A stretch of 64,000 bases of DNA from JANQPX01 sp050633905. Its GTDB lineage: Bacteria > Pseudomonadota > Alphaproteobacteria > Geminicoccales > Geminicoccaceae. How positions within the stretch are numbered: position 1 is the stretch's first letter; each line of letters opens with the position of its first letter. A program made the translations under genes and the position numbers. The stretch spans positions 37,632 to 101,631 of the forward strand of contig JBOEHJ010000039.1 in NCBI GenBank assembly GCA_050633905.1, in the 5' to 3' direction. Below the pieces are notes generated by a model. That model searched no databases. It was not told the origin of the DNA and worked only from the letters and a program-made list of their open reading frames with translations. This document shows, one piece after another, positions 8,444 through 17,156 of the stretch.

Positions 8444-9143
8444 TCCATCGACGTTTACGAGCCGACCGGGATGTCAAGTTTTCTGGCGGTGAAGCCTCAA
8501 GACTTGACGCGCCCAGGCGACCCAGTTCGGAAGGCTCTGGTGATGCATTTACGTGATGCGTCTCGATCAATCCTTAAGACGTGAGACTAGCGCAATCCAG
8601 ACCGATGGGAGGGCTGGGTCGGCTGCTTATTCTCCGCGTCGTCGCGACCTAGAAACTGTGTTTGACGATCCTCGGTTTCATAATCCTTCCCGATCTTCAT
8701 GAAACCGCCACTGTGAAAACACACTGGACAGAGATGCTATTTTCCGAGCAAAATAAGCAGGATGCATGTTGAGACTTCGCGTTGAACATGATACTAACGT
8801 AAATCATCAAGCAAGATAAACGTAGCCAACCTCAAGTTGAATGTCGTTAATAATGTACCTGCTTACGCTGGGATTAGAGCGCTGCCGGCTTGCGCTCGAC
8901 AGGTTAATTAATGCTGCTTTACGTCCTGATTTGTTCTCAGCGCTGTTTTCAGTTGATCGTAACTTAACGAATGTTAAACGAAGCTCTGTTAAAAGAGACA
9001 TCATCGATAACCGGCATTATCACCGTTGGACGTTAGATCATATCGGAAGTTTGATGAGATCTGAGATGCAGTACGAAGGAAAGTCTTCTAAAGCTGCTTG
9101 CCGAACACTCTGAAGTGAGATCCAAGTCGGGTTGGGAAATATT
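8444..9143. other. 700-bp intergenic region, AT-rich in its second half
   Basis: Directly after aspS there is a loose inverted repeat, GTCAAGT (8473-8479) with ACTTGAC (8502-8508), without a T-run, so a weak terminator at most. From about 8690 to 9140 the DNA is visibly more AT-rich than the flanking genes. A 90-codon open frame (8841-9113) has no Shine-Dalgarno and no family resemblance, and I do not call it. Nothing else is recognised. Confidence 0.5.
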
Positions 9144-10154
9144 ATGTCAGGTACTCAAAATCTTCGACCAAAGCGCGTTCTAGTTACTGGAGCAGCGGGT
9201 TTTCTCGGCAGCTTTCTTTGCGAAAGGTTGCTTGATGCCGACTGCGAAGTCCTAGGTGTTGATAATTATCACACTGGGACGCGGCGCAATATCGCGCATC
9301 TTCTTGATCATCCTGACTTTGAGATGATGCGGCATGATGTTACCCATCCGCTATTCGTCGAAGTTGATGAAATCTATAATCTCGCTTGCCCTGCTAGCCC
9401 TGTGCATTATCAGTATGATCCCGTCCAGACCACGAAGGTCTGCGTGCACGGTTCGATCAACATGCTAGGCCTTGCGCGACGCTGTAACGCGAAGATCCTG
9501 CAGGCCTCGACCAGTGAGATCTATGGTGATCCGGAGGTTCATCCGCAGCCTGAGAGCTACCGAGGCAACGTGAATACCCTTGGTCCCCGCGCCTGCTATG
9601 ACGAAGGCAAGCGTTGCGCTGAAACTCTGTTCTTCGACTATCGTCGTCAGCATAACCTGCAGATCAAGGTCATACGGATTTTCAACACCTACGGGCCGCG
9701 CATGCATCCGAATGATGGGCGTGTGGTTTCGAATTTCATCTGCAAGGCACTGACGGGCGAAAAGATCGAGGTTTATGGCGATGGTCAGCAGACCCGATCG
9801 TTCTGCTTCGTCGACGATCTCATCGAGGGGATGATCCGGATGATGGCGACGCCTGATGAAGTGACCGGCCCGATCAATCTTGGCAATCCCGAAGAATTTA
9901 CCATGATCGAGCTTGCCAATAAGGTGATCGAACTGACCGGCTCATCATCGAAACTCATCCACCTGCCTCTTCCGCAGGATGATCCGACCCGGCGGCGACC
10001 CGATATTACGCTTGCCAAGAAGACCCTGGATTGGGAACCGTCTATCCGCCTTGAAGATGGTTTGGCTAGGACGGTTGATTACTTCGAAAGACTTCTGCGC
10101 AGCAAGAATGTGCTGGCTGGTGAGAAACCGCTGCCATTCGTTGCCCAAGCGTAG
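9144..10154 (+). CDS. uxs: UDP-glucuronate decarboxylase (UDP-xylose synthase)
   Basis: An extended SDR that converts UDP-glucuronate to UDP-xylose with NAD+ as a bound cofactor. The glycine-rich loop is 'VLVTGAAGFLGSFLCERLL' (GxxGxxG). The stretch 'YNLACPASPVHYQYDPVQT' is a hallmark of UXS enzymes. The Ser/Thr and YxxxK region reads 'ASTSEIYGDPEVHPQ' and 'ACYDEGKRCAE' (Y-D-E-G-K). 'IFNTYGPRM', 'GDGQQTRSFCFVDDL' and a late 'RRRPDITLAK' complete the family pattern. I prefer ATG 9144 over a TTG 12 bp earlier; GGGA lies about 7-8 nt upstream. There is no operon partner: an AT-rich gap precedes it and a bidirectional terminator follows. UDP-xylose would feed surface polysaccharide or glycolipid. 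Confidence 0.9.
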   Translation: MSGTQNLRPKRVLVTGAAGFLGSFLCERLLDADCEVLGVDNYHTGTRRNIAHLLDHPDFEMMRHDVTHPLFVEVDEIYNLACPASPVHYQYDPVQTTKVCVHGSINMLGLARRCNAKILQASTSEIYGDPEVHPQPESYRGNVNTLGPRACYDEGKRCAETLFFDYRRQHNLQIKVIRIFNTYGPRMHPNDGRVVSNFICKALTGEKIEVYGDGQQTRSFCFVDDLIEGMIRMMATPDEVTGPINLGNPEEFTMIELANKVIELTGSSSKLIHLPLPQDDPTRRRPDITLAKKTLDWEPSIRLEDGLARTVDYFERLLRSKNVLAGEKPLPFVAQA

Positions 10155-10173
10155 TTTTTCCAAAGATACACTG

Positions 10174-10210
10174 AAAAAAGGCCGGTATCACGGAGATGCC
10201 GGCCTTTTTT
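10174..10210. terminator. bidirectional rho-independent terminator
   Basis: The stem AAAAAAGGCCGG pairs with CCGGCCTTTTTT around a short loop, with runs of A on one side and T on the other. It therefore terminates both uxs (plus) and the convergent leucine-dehydrogenase-like gene (minus, ending at 10242). Confidence 0.9.
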
Positions 10211-10241
10211 GTTGCTGGATGATAGCTTGTAGCGCCGTCGG

Positions 10242-11306
10242 TCAGGCGGCGCGGGTCTCGGCATGTAGTGCGACCAGACGCTGTTTTGCGATCCTGTCGG
10301 CGACGAGATTGGTTGCCAGGCCGCTGGTTTCAGATTCGGCGAAAATCTTGCCAAGGGTCGTTGGAATTTCCTTGAGTGCCACCTTCACCTGCTCTTGATC
10401 GTAACGTTTGGCGATCTCGCCAGCGACATTGATGATGCCGCCTGCATTGATCACGTAATCCGGCGCATAGAGGGTGCCACGATCCAAGAGCATCTTGCCT
10501 ACGTCGTTGTTCGCGAGTTGGTTATTTGCAGCACCAGCAACGACCTTGGCGGTGAGCTTCCCGACCTTCTCCTCACTCAAAACGCCACCAAGGGCGCAAG
10601 GCGCGAAGACATCCATCTCCGCCTCCATAAGAGCCTCAGCCGGGAAGGTCTGGGCCTCGAAGCGTTCGATTGCTTCGCGGACCCGGGCTGGATTGATATC
10701 GGCGACGATTAGGCGAGCGCCCTGATCATGGAGCAGCGCGGCAAGTTGCATGCCGACGGCGCCAAGACCAAGGATGCCAACCCTGAGGCCATCCAGATTC
10801 GATTGCAGCCGATGGGCAACCGCCGCCTCCAGGCCGAGAAGAACGCCGCTGGCCGTCATCGGTGATGGGTCGCCGCTGGCATGCAGACCCGTCTTCAACC
10901 CGGCAACATGAGACGTTTCCCGTCGCATGATCGCCACATCATCAGCCGTGATGCCGACATCCTCGGCCGCGACGTAGCTGCCGTTCAATTGATGAACGGC
11001 GCGTCCGAAAGCCTGGAGCATGGCCTCGGTCTTGGTTCTCTTCGCATCAGCAAGGATCACGGATTTGCCGCCGCCGAGCGGCAGACCTGCCATGACCGTC
11101 TTGTAGCTCATGCCTTGGGAGAGTCGGAGCACGTCGACAAGGGCCTCCTCCTCGCTCTGATAATGCCAAAATCTTACCCCACCCGAAGCCGGGCCGGCCG
11201 TCGTGCTATGGAGTGCAATGAGCGCACGGAGCCCGCTAGCCTGATCGTTGATGAAGACGACACGTTCATGATCATCGAAGGCGGGATGTGAGAAGGGAGT
11301 GTTCAT
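10242..11306 (-). CDS. Glu/Leu/Phe/Val dehydrogenase (leucine dehydrogenase-like)
   Basis: A 354-residue NAD-dependent amino-acid dehydrogenase that interconverts an L-amino acid and its 2-oxo acid plus ammonia. The substrate domain has 'STTAGPASGGVRFW', the two catalytic-site lysines in 'MSYKTVMAGLPLGGGKSVI', and 'VAAEDVGI'. The NAD-binding domain carries 'VGILGLGAVGMQLAALL' (GxGxxG) and then an acidic end in 'LIVADIN'. The size (about 350) matches leucine/phenylalanine dehydrogenases rather than hexameric GDH (about 450). It is divergent from an Lrp/AsnC regulator with 169 bp between them, so that regulator probably controls it. A ThDP-dependent enzyme nearby suggests branched-chain or aromatic 2-oxo acid metabolism. 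Exact substrate uncertain. Confidence 0.85.
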   Translation of the reverse strand: MNTPFSHPAFDDHERVVFINDQASGLRALIALHSTTAGPASGGVRFWHYQSEEEALVDVLRLSQGMSYKTVMAGLPLGGGKSVILADAKRTKTEAMLQAFGRAVHQLNGSYVAAEDVGITADDVAIMRRETSHVAGLKTGLHASGDPSPMTASGVLLGLEAAVAHRLQSNLDGLRVGILGLGAVGMQLAALLHDQGARLIVADINPARVREAIERFEAQTFPAEALMEAEMDVFAPCALGGVLSEEKVGKLTAKVVAGAANNQLANNDVGKMLLDRGTLYAPDYVINAGGIINVAGEIAKRYDQEQVKVALKEIPTTLGKIFAESETSGLATNLVADRIAKQRLVALHAETRAA

Positions 11307-11402
11307 CGATCTTCAAAGCTCCTGACGACGGTTTGAGGGCGATGACGTCCTGGGGAAGGGCTCATTATTAGAAAATTTCCTCTGGTTATATTAACTTGAA
11401 AT

Positions 11403-11423
11403 CATAAGTATATTTTTCTTATG
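11403..11423. promoter_or_regulatory. putative Lrp/AsnC operator between divergent genes
   Basis: A perfect inverted repeat, CATAAG (11403-11408) and CTTATG (11418-11423), with an AT-only 9-nt centre in a strongly AT-rich spacer. The size and AT-rich centre resemble Lrp-family sites. A second weak dyad, GAAAATTTC, lies at about 11371-11379. The site falls 53 bp before the regulator's ATG and about 97 bp before the dehydrogenase start, as expected for a shared control region. Confidence 0.5.
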
Positions 11424-11475
11424 TTGCTCAAAACTTCATCTTTTCGATCAATATTGTTTGCAAAAGGGCAAAAAA

Positions 11476-11952
11476 ATGGAAAAAATTGATCTCATTGATT
11501 TGCGCATCCTGGATCAGCTCCAGCAGGACAGCAGCCTGTCCATGGCCGAGCTTGCCGAGCGCGTTGGCCTATCGACCTCGCCTTGCTGGCGTCGGGTACG
11601 GCGGATGCAGGAAATTGGTGTCGTTACGTCCCAATCGGCAAGGCTCGACCGGCTGAAGCTGGGTCTCGGTTTCGTTGTCTACGCCTTCGTCAAGCTCTCG
11701 ACGACGACGAGAGAGACCCTCAATCGGTTCGAAACCACCATCAGCGCCTGGCCTGAGGTGATGATGTGCGAATGCATGACAGGGGCGGCTGACTATCTGA
11801 TCAAGGTCGTGACCACCGATGTGCAGGGCTATGATCAGTTTCTGCGAGAGAAGCTTTTGGCAACAGGGCTGGTGGCCGATGTCCAATCCCGCATCGTCGT
11901 GCGCACGGTCAAGGACACGACCCGTCTGCCGCTCCCGGATCCGCAGGACTGA
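11476..11952 (+). CDS. Lrp/AsnC-family transcriptional regulator
   Basis: A 158-residue DNA-binding regulator. The N-terminal winged helix-turn-helix is 'IDLRILDQLQQDSSLSMAELAERVGLSTSPCWRRVRRM', followed by the linker 'GVVTSQSARLD'. The C-terminal RAM/AsnC effector domain includes 'CMTGAADYLIKVVTTDVQGYDQFL'; the G-x-x-D-Y pattern is the ligand and oligomer interface of the family. ATG 11476 is chosen over a TTG 18 bp upstream because AAGGG precedes it by about 8-9 nt. It is divergent from the leucine-dehydrogenase-like gene, a typical target arrangement (compare BkdR and LysM-type regulators). It converges closely with the ThDP enzyme gene, 25 bp away. Confidence 0.9.
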   Translation: MEKIDLIDLRILDQLQQDSSLSMAELAERVGLSTSPCWRRVRRMQEIGVVTSQSARLDRLKLGLGFVVYAFVKLSTTTRETLNRFETTISAWPEVMMCECMTGAADYLIKVVTTDVQGYDQFLREKLLATGLVADVQSRIVVRTVKDTTRLPLPDPQD

Positions 11953-11977
11953 ACAGGAGGTCGTCTTGTTGTGTGCC

Positions 11978-13597
11978 CTAATGAGGAACGCCGCCTGGCG
12001 CCGGCAAGCCCTCGATCTGGACATTGACGCAGGCCGGTTTTTGCGCAGCAATGGCGCGCTCGAGCGCCGCATCGAGTTCGCCGAGATCCGTAACGAACTC
12101 GCCATGCCCGCCAAGCCCTTCTGCGGCGAGATCGTAGCGCGCTGCCGAGAGCTCACAGCCGATCAACCGATCCGGCCCATAATCACGCAACTGGATCTGA
12201 TGTTCTGCATTCCAGCAAGCATCATTGCCGATGACGGCGACGAAGGGCGTACCGATCCGCCTTGCCGTTTCGAATTCGGCGAGATGGAAGCCGGCTGAAC
12301 CATCGCCCATCAAGGCGAATACCGTTGCCTCGGGCCTCGCCAACTTCGCGGCGATCGCATAGCACATCCCACCGCCAATGGCGCCCGCCGGACCATTGGT
12401 CAAGCGCTCGTCGGCGCGAATGCCGGCCTGCGCCCACTGACCGAATTCGCCGCCATCAAGGACGGCAACCGATGATGATTGCAGCACAATTTGCTGCTGA
12501 ACGGCAGCACAAAGTGCATCAGATGATATCTTTCCCGACATAGGTGCCTGTGCCGTGTCCGCGCGAGCTTCAGATCGGCAACCTGCTTCAACCTCTTTAT
12601 GCCAGGCCCGGCGGCTCTGGGCGGCAACACCTTTGGCGATCAATGCTCTGGCCGTCGATCTAGGCTCAGCCTGAACGATCTGGATTAGCCGCTCGCCAAG
12701 ATGGCGACAAGCACGCTCAGAGGCCTCGTTTTCGGCATCAACGACCATCCAATGACAGCTATCACCGGCGATATCATGCGCACCGAAACCAAGGGCAAAA
12801 TCGATGCTCTTGCCAAGACACAAGATGAGATCAGCGCGCTTCAGCACGCCTGCAAGGTTGCCGAGTGACGCGTCCTTGAGCCCGCGTGGGCTCTCCATTG
12901 GAATGACCGGCGTGTCCAGGGCCACGCCCAGTTGATCCAGTTCTTCTCCGAACCTTGTCTTATTAAGTGCTGGTCCTGTCAGCAGTAGGGGGCGGTCGGC
13001 ATGCCCGAGATTTGCCAGCAATGTCTCCACATCCTCAGTTCGTGGCGAGGCATCATCGGCGCCCATCTCGAGATCGTTCGACAGATCACCGATCGCTGCA
13101 AAATTGGCTTCCAGCACATCAATGGGGAGGGCCAGATGGGCGGGCCCCGGCCGGCCGCCTGCGGCGAGTTTCAGCGCCTGCATCACGTCTTCACCAAGAC
13201 GCTCCGCCGTTGTTGCGCGAAAAGAACCCTTAGTCAGCGAACTGGCGATCGTCGTCTGTGGCAGTTCCTGAAAACCACCCCAACCATCTAGGCCAAGTGG
13301 GGCGTCGCCTGAGAGCAGCAGAACCGGGCTTTCCGAGGCCCTGGCCGCCACCAACGGGCCGAGTGCATTGGAAAAACCGGGACCAGCGGTGACCAACGCG
13401 ATGCCGACCTCGCCTGTGAGCTGCGCATAGGCCTCCGCCATAAAAACAGCCGCTGCTTCATGTCGGGTATGGACGATGTCGATACCCGCATCGAGGCAAG
13501 CATCGTAGACCGGCATGACCTGATTGCCGGAAAGGCTGAATAGGCGCGAAACGCCCGCTTTGGCCAATGTCTTAACCAGATAATCCGCGCCTCTCAT
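11978..13597 (-). CDS. thiamine-diphosphate-dependent enzyme (acetolactate synthase-like)
   Basis: A ThDP enzyme of about 539 residues with the three-domain plan of the acetolactate synthase, benzoylformate decarboxylase and indolepyruvate decarboxylase group. The catalytic glutamate is in 'IVHTRHEAAAVFMAEAYA' (about residue 47). The ThDP/Mg motif is 'ALMGDGSAGFHLAEFETA', followed at the right spacing by 'VIGND', with N in the GDG-N pattern. The central domain ('LLLTGPALNKTRFGEELDQL') is nucleotide-like but without an obvious FAD signature. TTG codons precede the ATG at 13597; the ATG is preferred. No small regulatory subunit gene (ilvN) is adjacent, which argues against biosynthetic AHAS. 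Next to an amino-acid dehydrogenase, a 2-oxo acid decarboxylase is plausible but unproven. Confidence 0.8.
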   Translation of the reverse strand: MRGADYLVKTLAKAGVSRLFSLSGNQVMPVYDACLDAGIDIVHTRHEAAAVFMAEAYAQLTGEVGIALVTAGPGFSNALGPLVAARASESPVLLLSGDAPLGLDGWGGFQELPQTTIASSLTKGSFRATTAERLGEDVMQALKLAAGGRPGPAHLALPIDVLEANFAAIGDLSNDLEMGADDASPRTEDVETLLANLGHADRPLLLTGPALNKTRFGEELDQLGVALDTPVIPMESPRGLKDASLGNLAGVLKRADLILCLGKSIDFALGFGAHDIAGDSCHWMVVDAENEASERACRHLGERLIQIVQAEPRSTARALIAKGVAAQSRRAWHKEVEAGCRSEARADTAQAPMSGKISSDALCAAVQQQIVLQSSSVAVLDGGEFGQWAQAGIRADERLTNGPAGAIGGGMCYAIAAKLARPEATVFALMGDGSAGFHLAEFETARRIGTPFVAVIGNDACWNAEHQIQLRDYGPDRLIGCELSAARYDLAAEGLGGHGEFVTDLGELDAALERAIAAQKPACVNVQIEGLPAPGGVPH

Positions 13598-13846
13598 CAA
13601 CAACGACCCCGAGCTAAGTGTGCCTGAACATTATTCCTGACTACCATAGTTCGATTTTTCAGGCGACGGGTCGAGCTGGTTGGAGAAGCTGCCTATGCAT
13701 GCTGTGCCAGCCTATTTAACAGTCTCGGCGATGGGGTCTTTTGAAACTTATTCGCATGAGGCCTAAGCAAAAAATTAACGAAATTGATGGATGCTCTGGA
13801 TTGGTGACATTGACGGAATCCCGCATAGCAGTGGTATTGGCGAGAC

Positions 13847-15904
13847 GTGGATATCTCTTATCTTTCAAGCGGCATGCCGAACGAGACAAAAGGTGAGCGA
13901 GGCCCTCGGATTGACGCTGAAGCATTCCGCGCCGTGTTCGATGCCTCGCCGCAGGGTATTCTCGTCCATCGGCGTCACCAGCCTCTCTATGTTAACCATG
14001 CCTGGTCGGCACTTCATGGTTATGAGCCCGAGGAAATTCTGGCTCGGGTATCGATTGCCGATCTGATCTCCCTTGAGGATAGGGAGTGTATGCTTGCCTA
14101 TAATGAAGATCGCTTGAAGGGGCTCGCTGTCCCGTCGCGCTACCATTATCAGGCTGTACACAGGAGTGGTCGGCTTATCTGGGCGGAGATCTTTGTCCAG
14201 GAACTCGATTGGCATGGCGAGCCTGCCATTCAATGCACCGTCATCGACGTCGGTCATCGCGGCGATGCAGCCGTAGAGATGGCCAGGCGCGCGCTTGACG
14301 CGCAAGAACGCTTTAAGCAAGCGCTTGACGAGTTTGCCGAAGGGTTCGCGCTGTTCGACGACGAACGCCGGCTGATAATCTGGAACCGTCGGTTCATCGA
14401 GATTTGTCCCGAGCTGGATAAAGTTTTGAAACCGGGCATACGCTTTGAAGACATCGTCCGGCTAAGGCTTGAGCTGGGGTTGATCGAGGATGCGATCGGC
14501 AATGAAGAGGCGTGGTTGAGACAGCGCCTTGCCCGATTTGGCGACCACTCGGACAGCACCGATATGCGGATGACGGATGGCCGATGGTACCAGATACAAG
14601 AAAAGCGCATGACCGATGGCTGTTTCCTGATGAGCACCATCGATGTCACCGAGCGCCGCCGGGCGGAGAAGACCCTTGCGGCCGAACGTTCCCTTCTAAG
14701 GGCGATCATCGACAATATTCCGGACGCCATCTACGCTAAGGACCGCCAAGCAAATTTCACTTTGAAGAACCACTTTGATGCCGAATTTATGGGCGCTAAG
14801 TCTACAGAAGAAACCATCGGTTATTCGGATTTCGATTATTATCCTGAAGATTTGGCGCGTTCATTCTATGAAGAAGACATGCGGGTTATCGAGCATGGCG
14901 ATCACATTATCGCAAGAGAACAGAAAGTCGTCCGTGATGATGAGACGGTAATCTGGCTGAGTGCAACGAAGGTTCCCCTCAAAGACGCCGACGGCCAGAT
15001 CATTGGCCTGGTCGGCTGTAGCCGTGACATCACCGAGCAGAAAGCTCTGGCGCTCGATCTGGCAACGTATCAAGACCATCTGGAAGAGATGGTGGAGGAG
15101 CGAACTGCCGAAATTGAACAGCAAAAGCTCGTCATTGAGGCATCGCTTGAAAGGGAGCGTGAACTCAGTGAGGCGCAGCGTCACTTCGTTTCGATGGTCT
15201 GTCATGAGTTTCGCACGCCGCTGGCCATCATTGATGGTAATGCACAGCGTATCGATCGGCGTCACGACAGCATTGCGCCTGACAAGTTGAAGGCGGGGAT
15301 GGACAAGATACGAACATCCGTTCGGCGGCTCACCGAATTGATGGAGAGTGTTCTCAGTGCCGCTCGGCTTGAAGCCGGCATGATGAAATTCGAACCAGAA
15401 TCCTGCAGCCCAACGGAGATGATCTCGGATGTTTGCCTGAACTATGGCGAGATAAATCCGACCTACCGGATCGATTTGGACATCGGAAGCCTGCCTGAGT
15501 TGTTCCTAATGGACGTGAAGCTGATGCGTCAGGTGTTCTCGAACCTGATCTCCAATGCGATCAAGTACTCGCCGAACAATCCTCATGTTTGGGTCAAAGG
15601 CGAGGCCAGCGATGACGGCGCGATCATGATTTCCGTTCGTGACAGAGGGGTTGGCATTCCGAAGGCAGAGCTTGAACAGCTGTTCGCGCGCTTTTTTCGC
15701 GCTAGCACATCTGCCGGCATCGCTGGAACAGGGATCGGGCTCAATATGGTCAAAACCGTCGTCGAGATGCATGGCGGCAGGATCGATGTCGCAAGCGAGA
15801 AGGGCGAAGGCACGACCTTCACCCTTCATCTGCCATGCCTTGATCATGGATGCATCGAACACGCTCCGACCATGGAATCAGCCGGCTATAGCAAAGCCGG
15901 ATGA
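13847..15904 (+). CDS. triple-PAS sensor histidine kinase (orphan)
   Basis: 685 residues with no membrane segment, so probably a cytoplasmic sensor. There are three PAS domains: about 25-138 ('FDASPQGILVHR'), 155-270 ('LDEFAEGFALFDDERRL', PAS-7 type) and 281-397 ('IDNIPDAIYAKDR', with a PAC end 'GLVGCSRDITEQK'). A coiled-coil stretch (about 400-445) leads into HisKA with the phospho-acceptor 'VSMVCHEFRTPLAII' (His453). The HATPase domain shows N box 'NLISNAIKYS', G1 'DRGVGIP', F box 'FARFFR' and G2 'GTGIGLNMVK'. GTG 13847 is the longest start; ATG 13874 is an alternative. No response regulator is adjacent, so its partner is elsewhere. The stop codon lies in the loop of a long hairpin. Confidence 0.9.
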   Translation: MDISYLSSGMPNETKGERGPRIDAEAFRAVFDASPQGILVHRRHQPLYVNHAWSALHGYEPEEILARVSIADLISLEDRECMLAYNEDRLKGLAVPSRYHYQAVHRSGRLIWAEIFVQELDWHGEPAIQCTVIDVGHRGDAAVEMARRALDAQERFKQALDEFAEGFALFDDERRLIIWNRRFIEICPELDKVLKPGIRFEDIVRLRLELGLIEDAIGNEEAWLRQRLARFGDHSDSTDMRMTDGRWYQIQEKRMTDGCFLMSTIDVTERRRAEKTLAAERSLLRAIIDNIPDAIYAKDRQANFTLKNHFDAEFMGAKSTEETIGYSDFDYYPEDLARSFYEEDMRVIEHGDHIIAREQKVVRDDETVIWLSATKVPLKDADGQIIGLVGCSRDITEQKALALDLATYQDHLEEMVEERTAEIEQQKLVIEASLERERELSEAQRHFVSMVCHEFRTPLAIIDGNAQRIDRRHDSIAPDKLKAGMDKIRTSVRRLTELMESVLSAARLEAGMMKFEPESCSPTEMISDVCLNYGEINPTYRIDLDIGSLPELFLMDVKLMRQVFSNLISNAIKYSPNNPHVWVKGEASDDGAIMISVRDRGVGIPKAELEQLFARFFRASTSAGIAGTGIGLNMVKTVVEMHGGRIDVASEKGEGTTFTLHLPCLDHGCIEHAPTMESAGYSKAG

Positions 15905-15928
15905 CGTCGAACCGGCTTTGCCATAGCC
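15884..15928 (+). terminator. 17-bp hairpin spanning the histidine kinase stop codon
   Basis: GGCTATAGCAAAGCCGG (15884-15900) pairs with CCGGCTTTGCCATAGCC (15912-15928) with one mismatch. The TGA (15902-15904) lies in the 11-nt loop. There is no T-run after the stem, so it may be a transcript-end or stability element rather than a standard terminator. The remainder of the gap up to 16305 shows nothing recognisable. Confidence 0.5.
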
Positions 15929-16305
15929 CGCTGAACAGCCTTGTCGTCCAATGCCCAAGCGCATCGGCAGGATCACGCTCGAGCCCTTTTTTTAACCGCG
16001 TTTTCTTATCGATTAGATGATTCGATCTGATCGGAAGAAGCTCTACGCAGGGGCCCGTGCCCAGGCAGGTTAGGCTTTTTCTGCAGTCTGTTAGGGCCGG
16101 TAGATGCGCTACGCCTATTTTCTGGCCCTGGTATCAGGCTCAGAGAGTCATCATCATCGCCGTTCTGAATGATGTCGGTCGAGCAGCCTTGGGTGTAGGC
16201 GGAAGGGACCGTATGGCCAGCTCTAAACCCTGTTGCTAAGATGGGATTGACCGGGTACCGGCAACGGGTGGGGCCCATCTCACGGAGATATGGGCCAGCC
16301 TATCT

Positions 16306-17037
16306 ATGACCGTCGAAACCGTCATCTTCATCCTCACCGGCGCGATCTTCGGCGGCTTCATCAATGGCCTCGCCGGCTTCGGTACCTCCCTCTTCGTACT
16401 AGGCTGGTGGCTTCAGGTTATGCCGCCGGCGGCGGCGTTGTCGTTGGCGATGTCGCTGATCAGTGGGGTTCAGGGCGTTTGGATCGTACGCCATTCCATC
16501 AACAAGCGACGGCTTGGCCGTTTCCTTTTACCAGCATTGATCGGCATTCCCATCGGCGTCCTCCTCCTCGACCGCATCGATGCCGATTTTCTGAAACTTG
16601 TCGTAGCGCTCTTCCTCATCGCCTATGGCATCTTCTTCGCGTTTCGGCGAAAGCTGCCTGACTTAAAGAAACCGACCCCGATCCTGGACAGAACTGTCGG
16701 GTTGCTCGGCGGCTTCTTCGGCGCCGTCGCCGGCCTCTCAGGCGCGCTGCCCACAGTCTGGCTCTCCCTCCGCCCCTGGCCCAAAACCAAACGCCGCGCC
16801 CTTCTCCAGCCATTCAACATGGTTGTGTTGGGACTAGCCGCCTTCCTCCTCGCGATAAAGGGCACTTACGACAGCAACGTGTTCCTCGCCATTGCCATCG
16901 CCACCCCAGCAGTGCTTGTAAGCGCGCAGGTCGGCATCTTCGTGTTCAAACGAATGAACGACGCCGATTTTAGGCGGCTGCTGATTGTTCTGATGCTGGT
17001 CTCGGGGATCGTGTTGCTGATGCGGAGCGTTTTTTGA
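16306..17037 (+). CDS. TSUP-family permease (TauE/SafE, UPF0721)
   Basis: A 243-residue polytopic inner-membrane protein of the TauE/SafE type, a family associated with export or import of sulfite, sulfonates and other small anions. The start 'FILTGAIFGGFINGLAGFGTSLFVLGWWL' contains the conserved Gly-rich first helix, where the G-F-G variant is common. The second repeat is visible at 'VGLLGGFFGAVAGLSGALPTVWLSL'. Roughly seven or eight hydrophobic segments are present. It follows a 377-bp gap after the kinase hairpin and precedes a diguanylate cyclase by 119 bp. Substrate unknown. Confidence 0.85.
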   Translation: MTVETVIFILTGAIFGGFINGLAGFGTSLFVLGWWLQVMPPAAALSLAMSLISGVQGVWIVRHSINKRRLGRFLLPALIGIPIGVLLLDRIDADFLKLVVALFLIAYGIFFAFRRKLPDLKKPTPILDRTVGLLGGFFGAVAGLSGALPTVWLSLRPWPKTKRRALLQPFNMVVLGLAAFLLAIKGTYDSNVFLAIAIATPAVLVSAQVGIFVFKRMNDADFRRLLIVLMLVSGIVLLMRSVF

Positions 17038-17156
17038 GCTTGAGACTGACCCGGCGACAATGCCTGTTTGGGTATGTCAGGCGGGATACTAACGAAGAAT
17101 CAACATTTTGATGGCATCGTCCGCGGTACGTCCTCCAGTTAGGCAACGCCACTGCT

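Noticed and set aside
8841..9113. 90-codon open frame before uxs
   Set aside because: No Shine-Dalgarno and no family similarity; lies in AT-rich spacer DNA.
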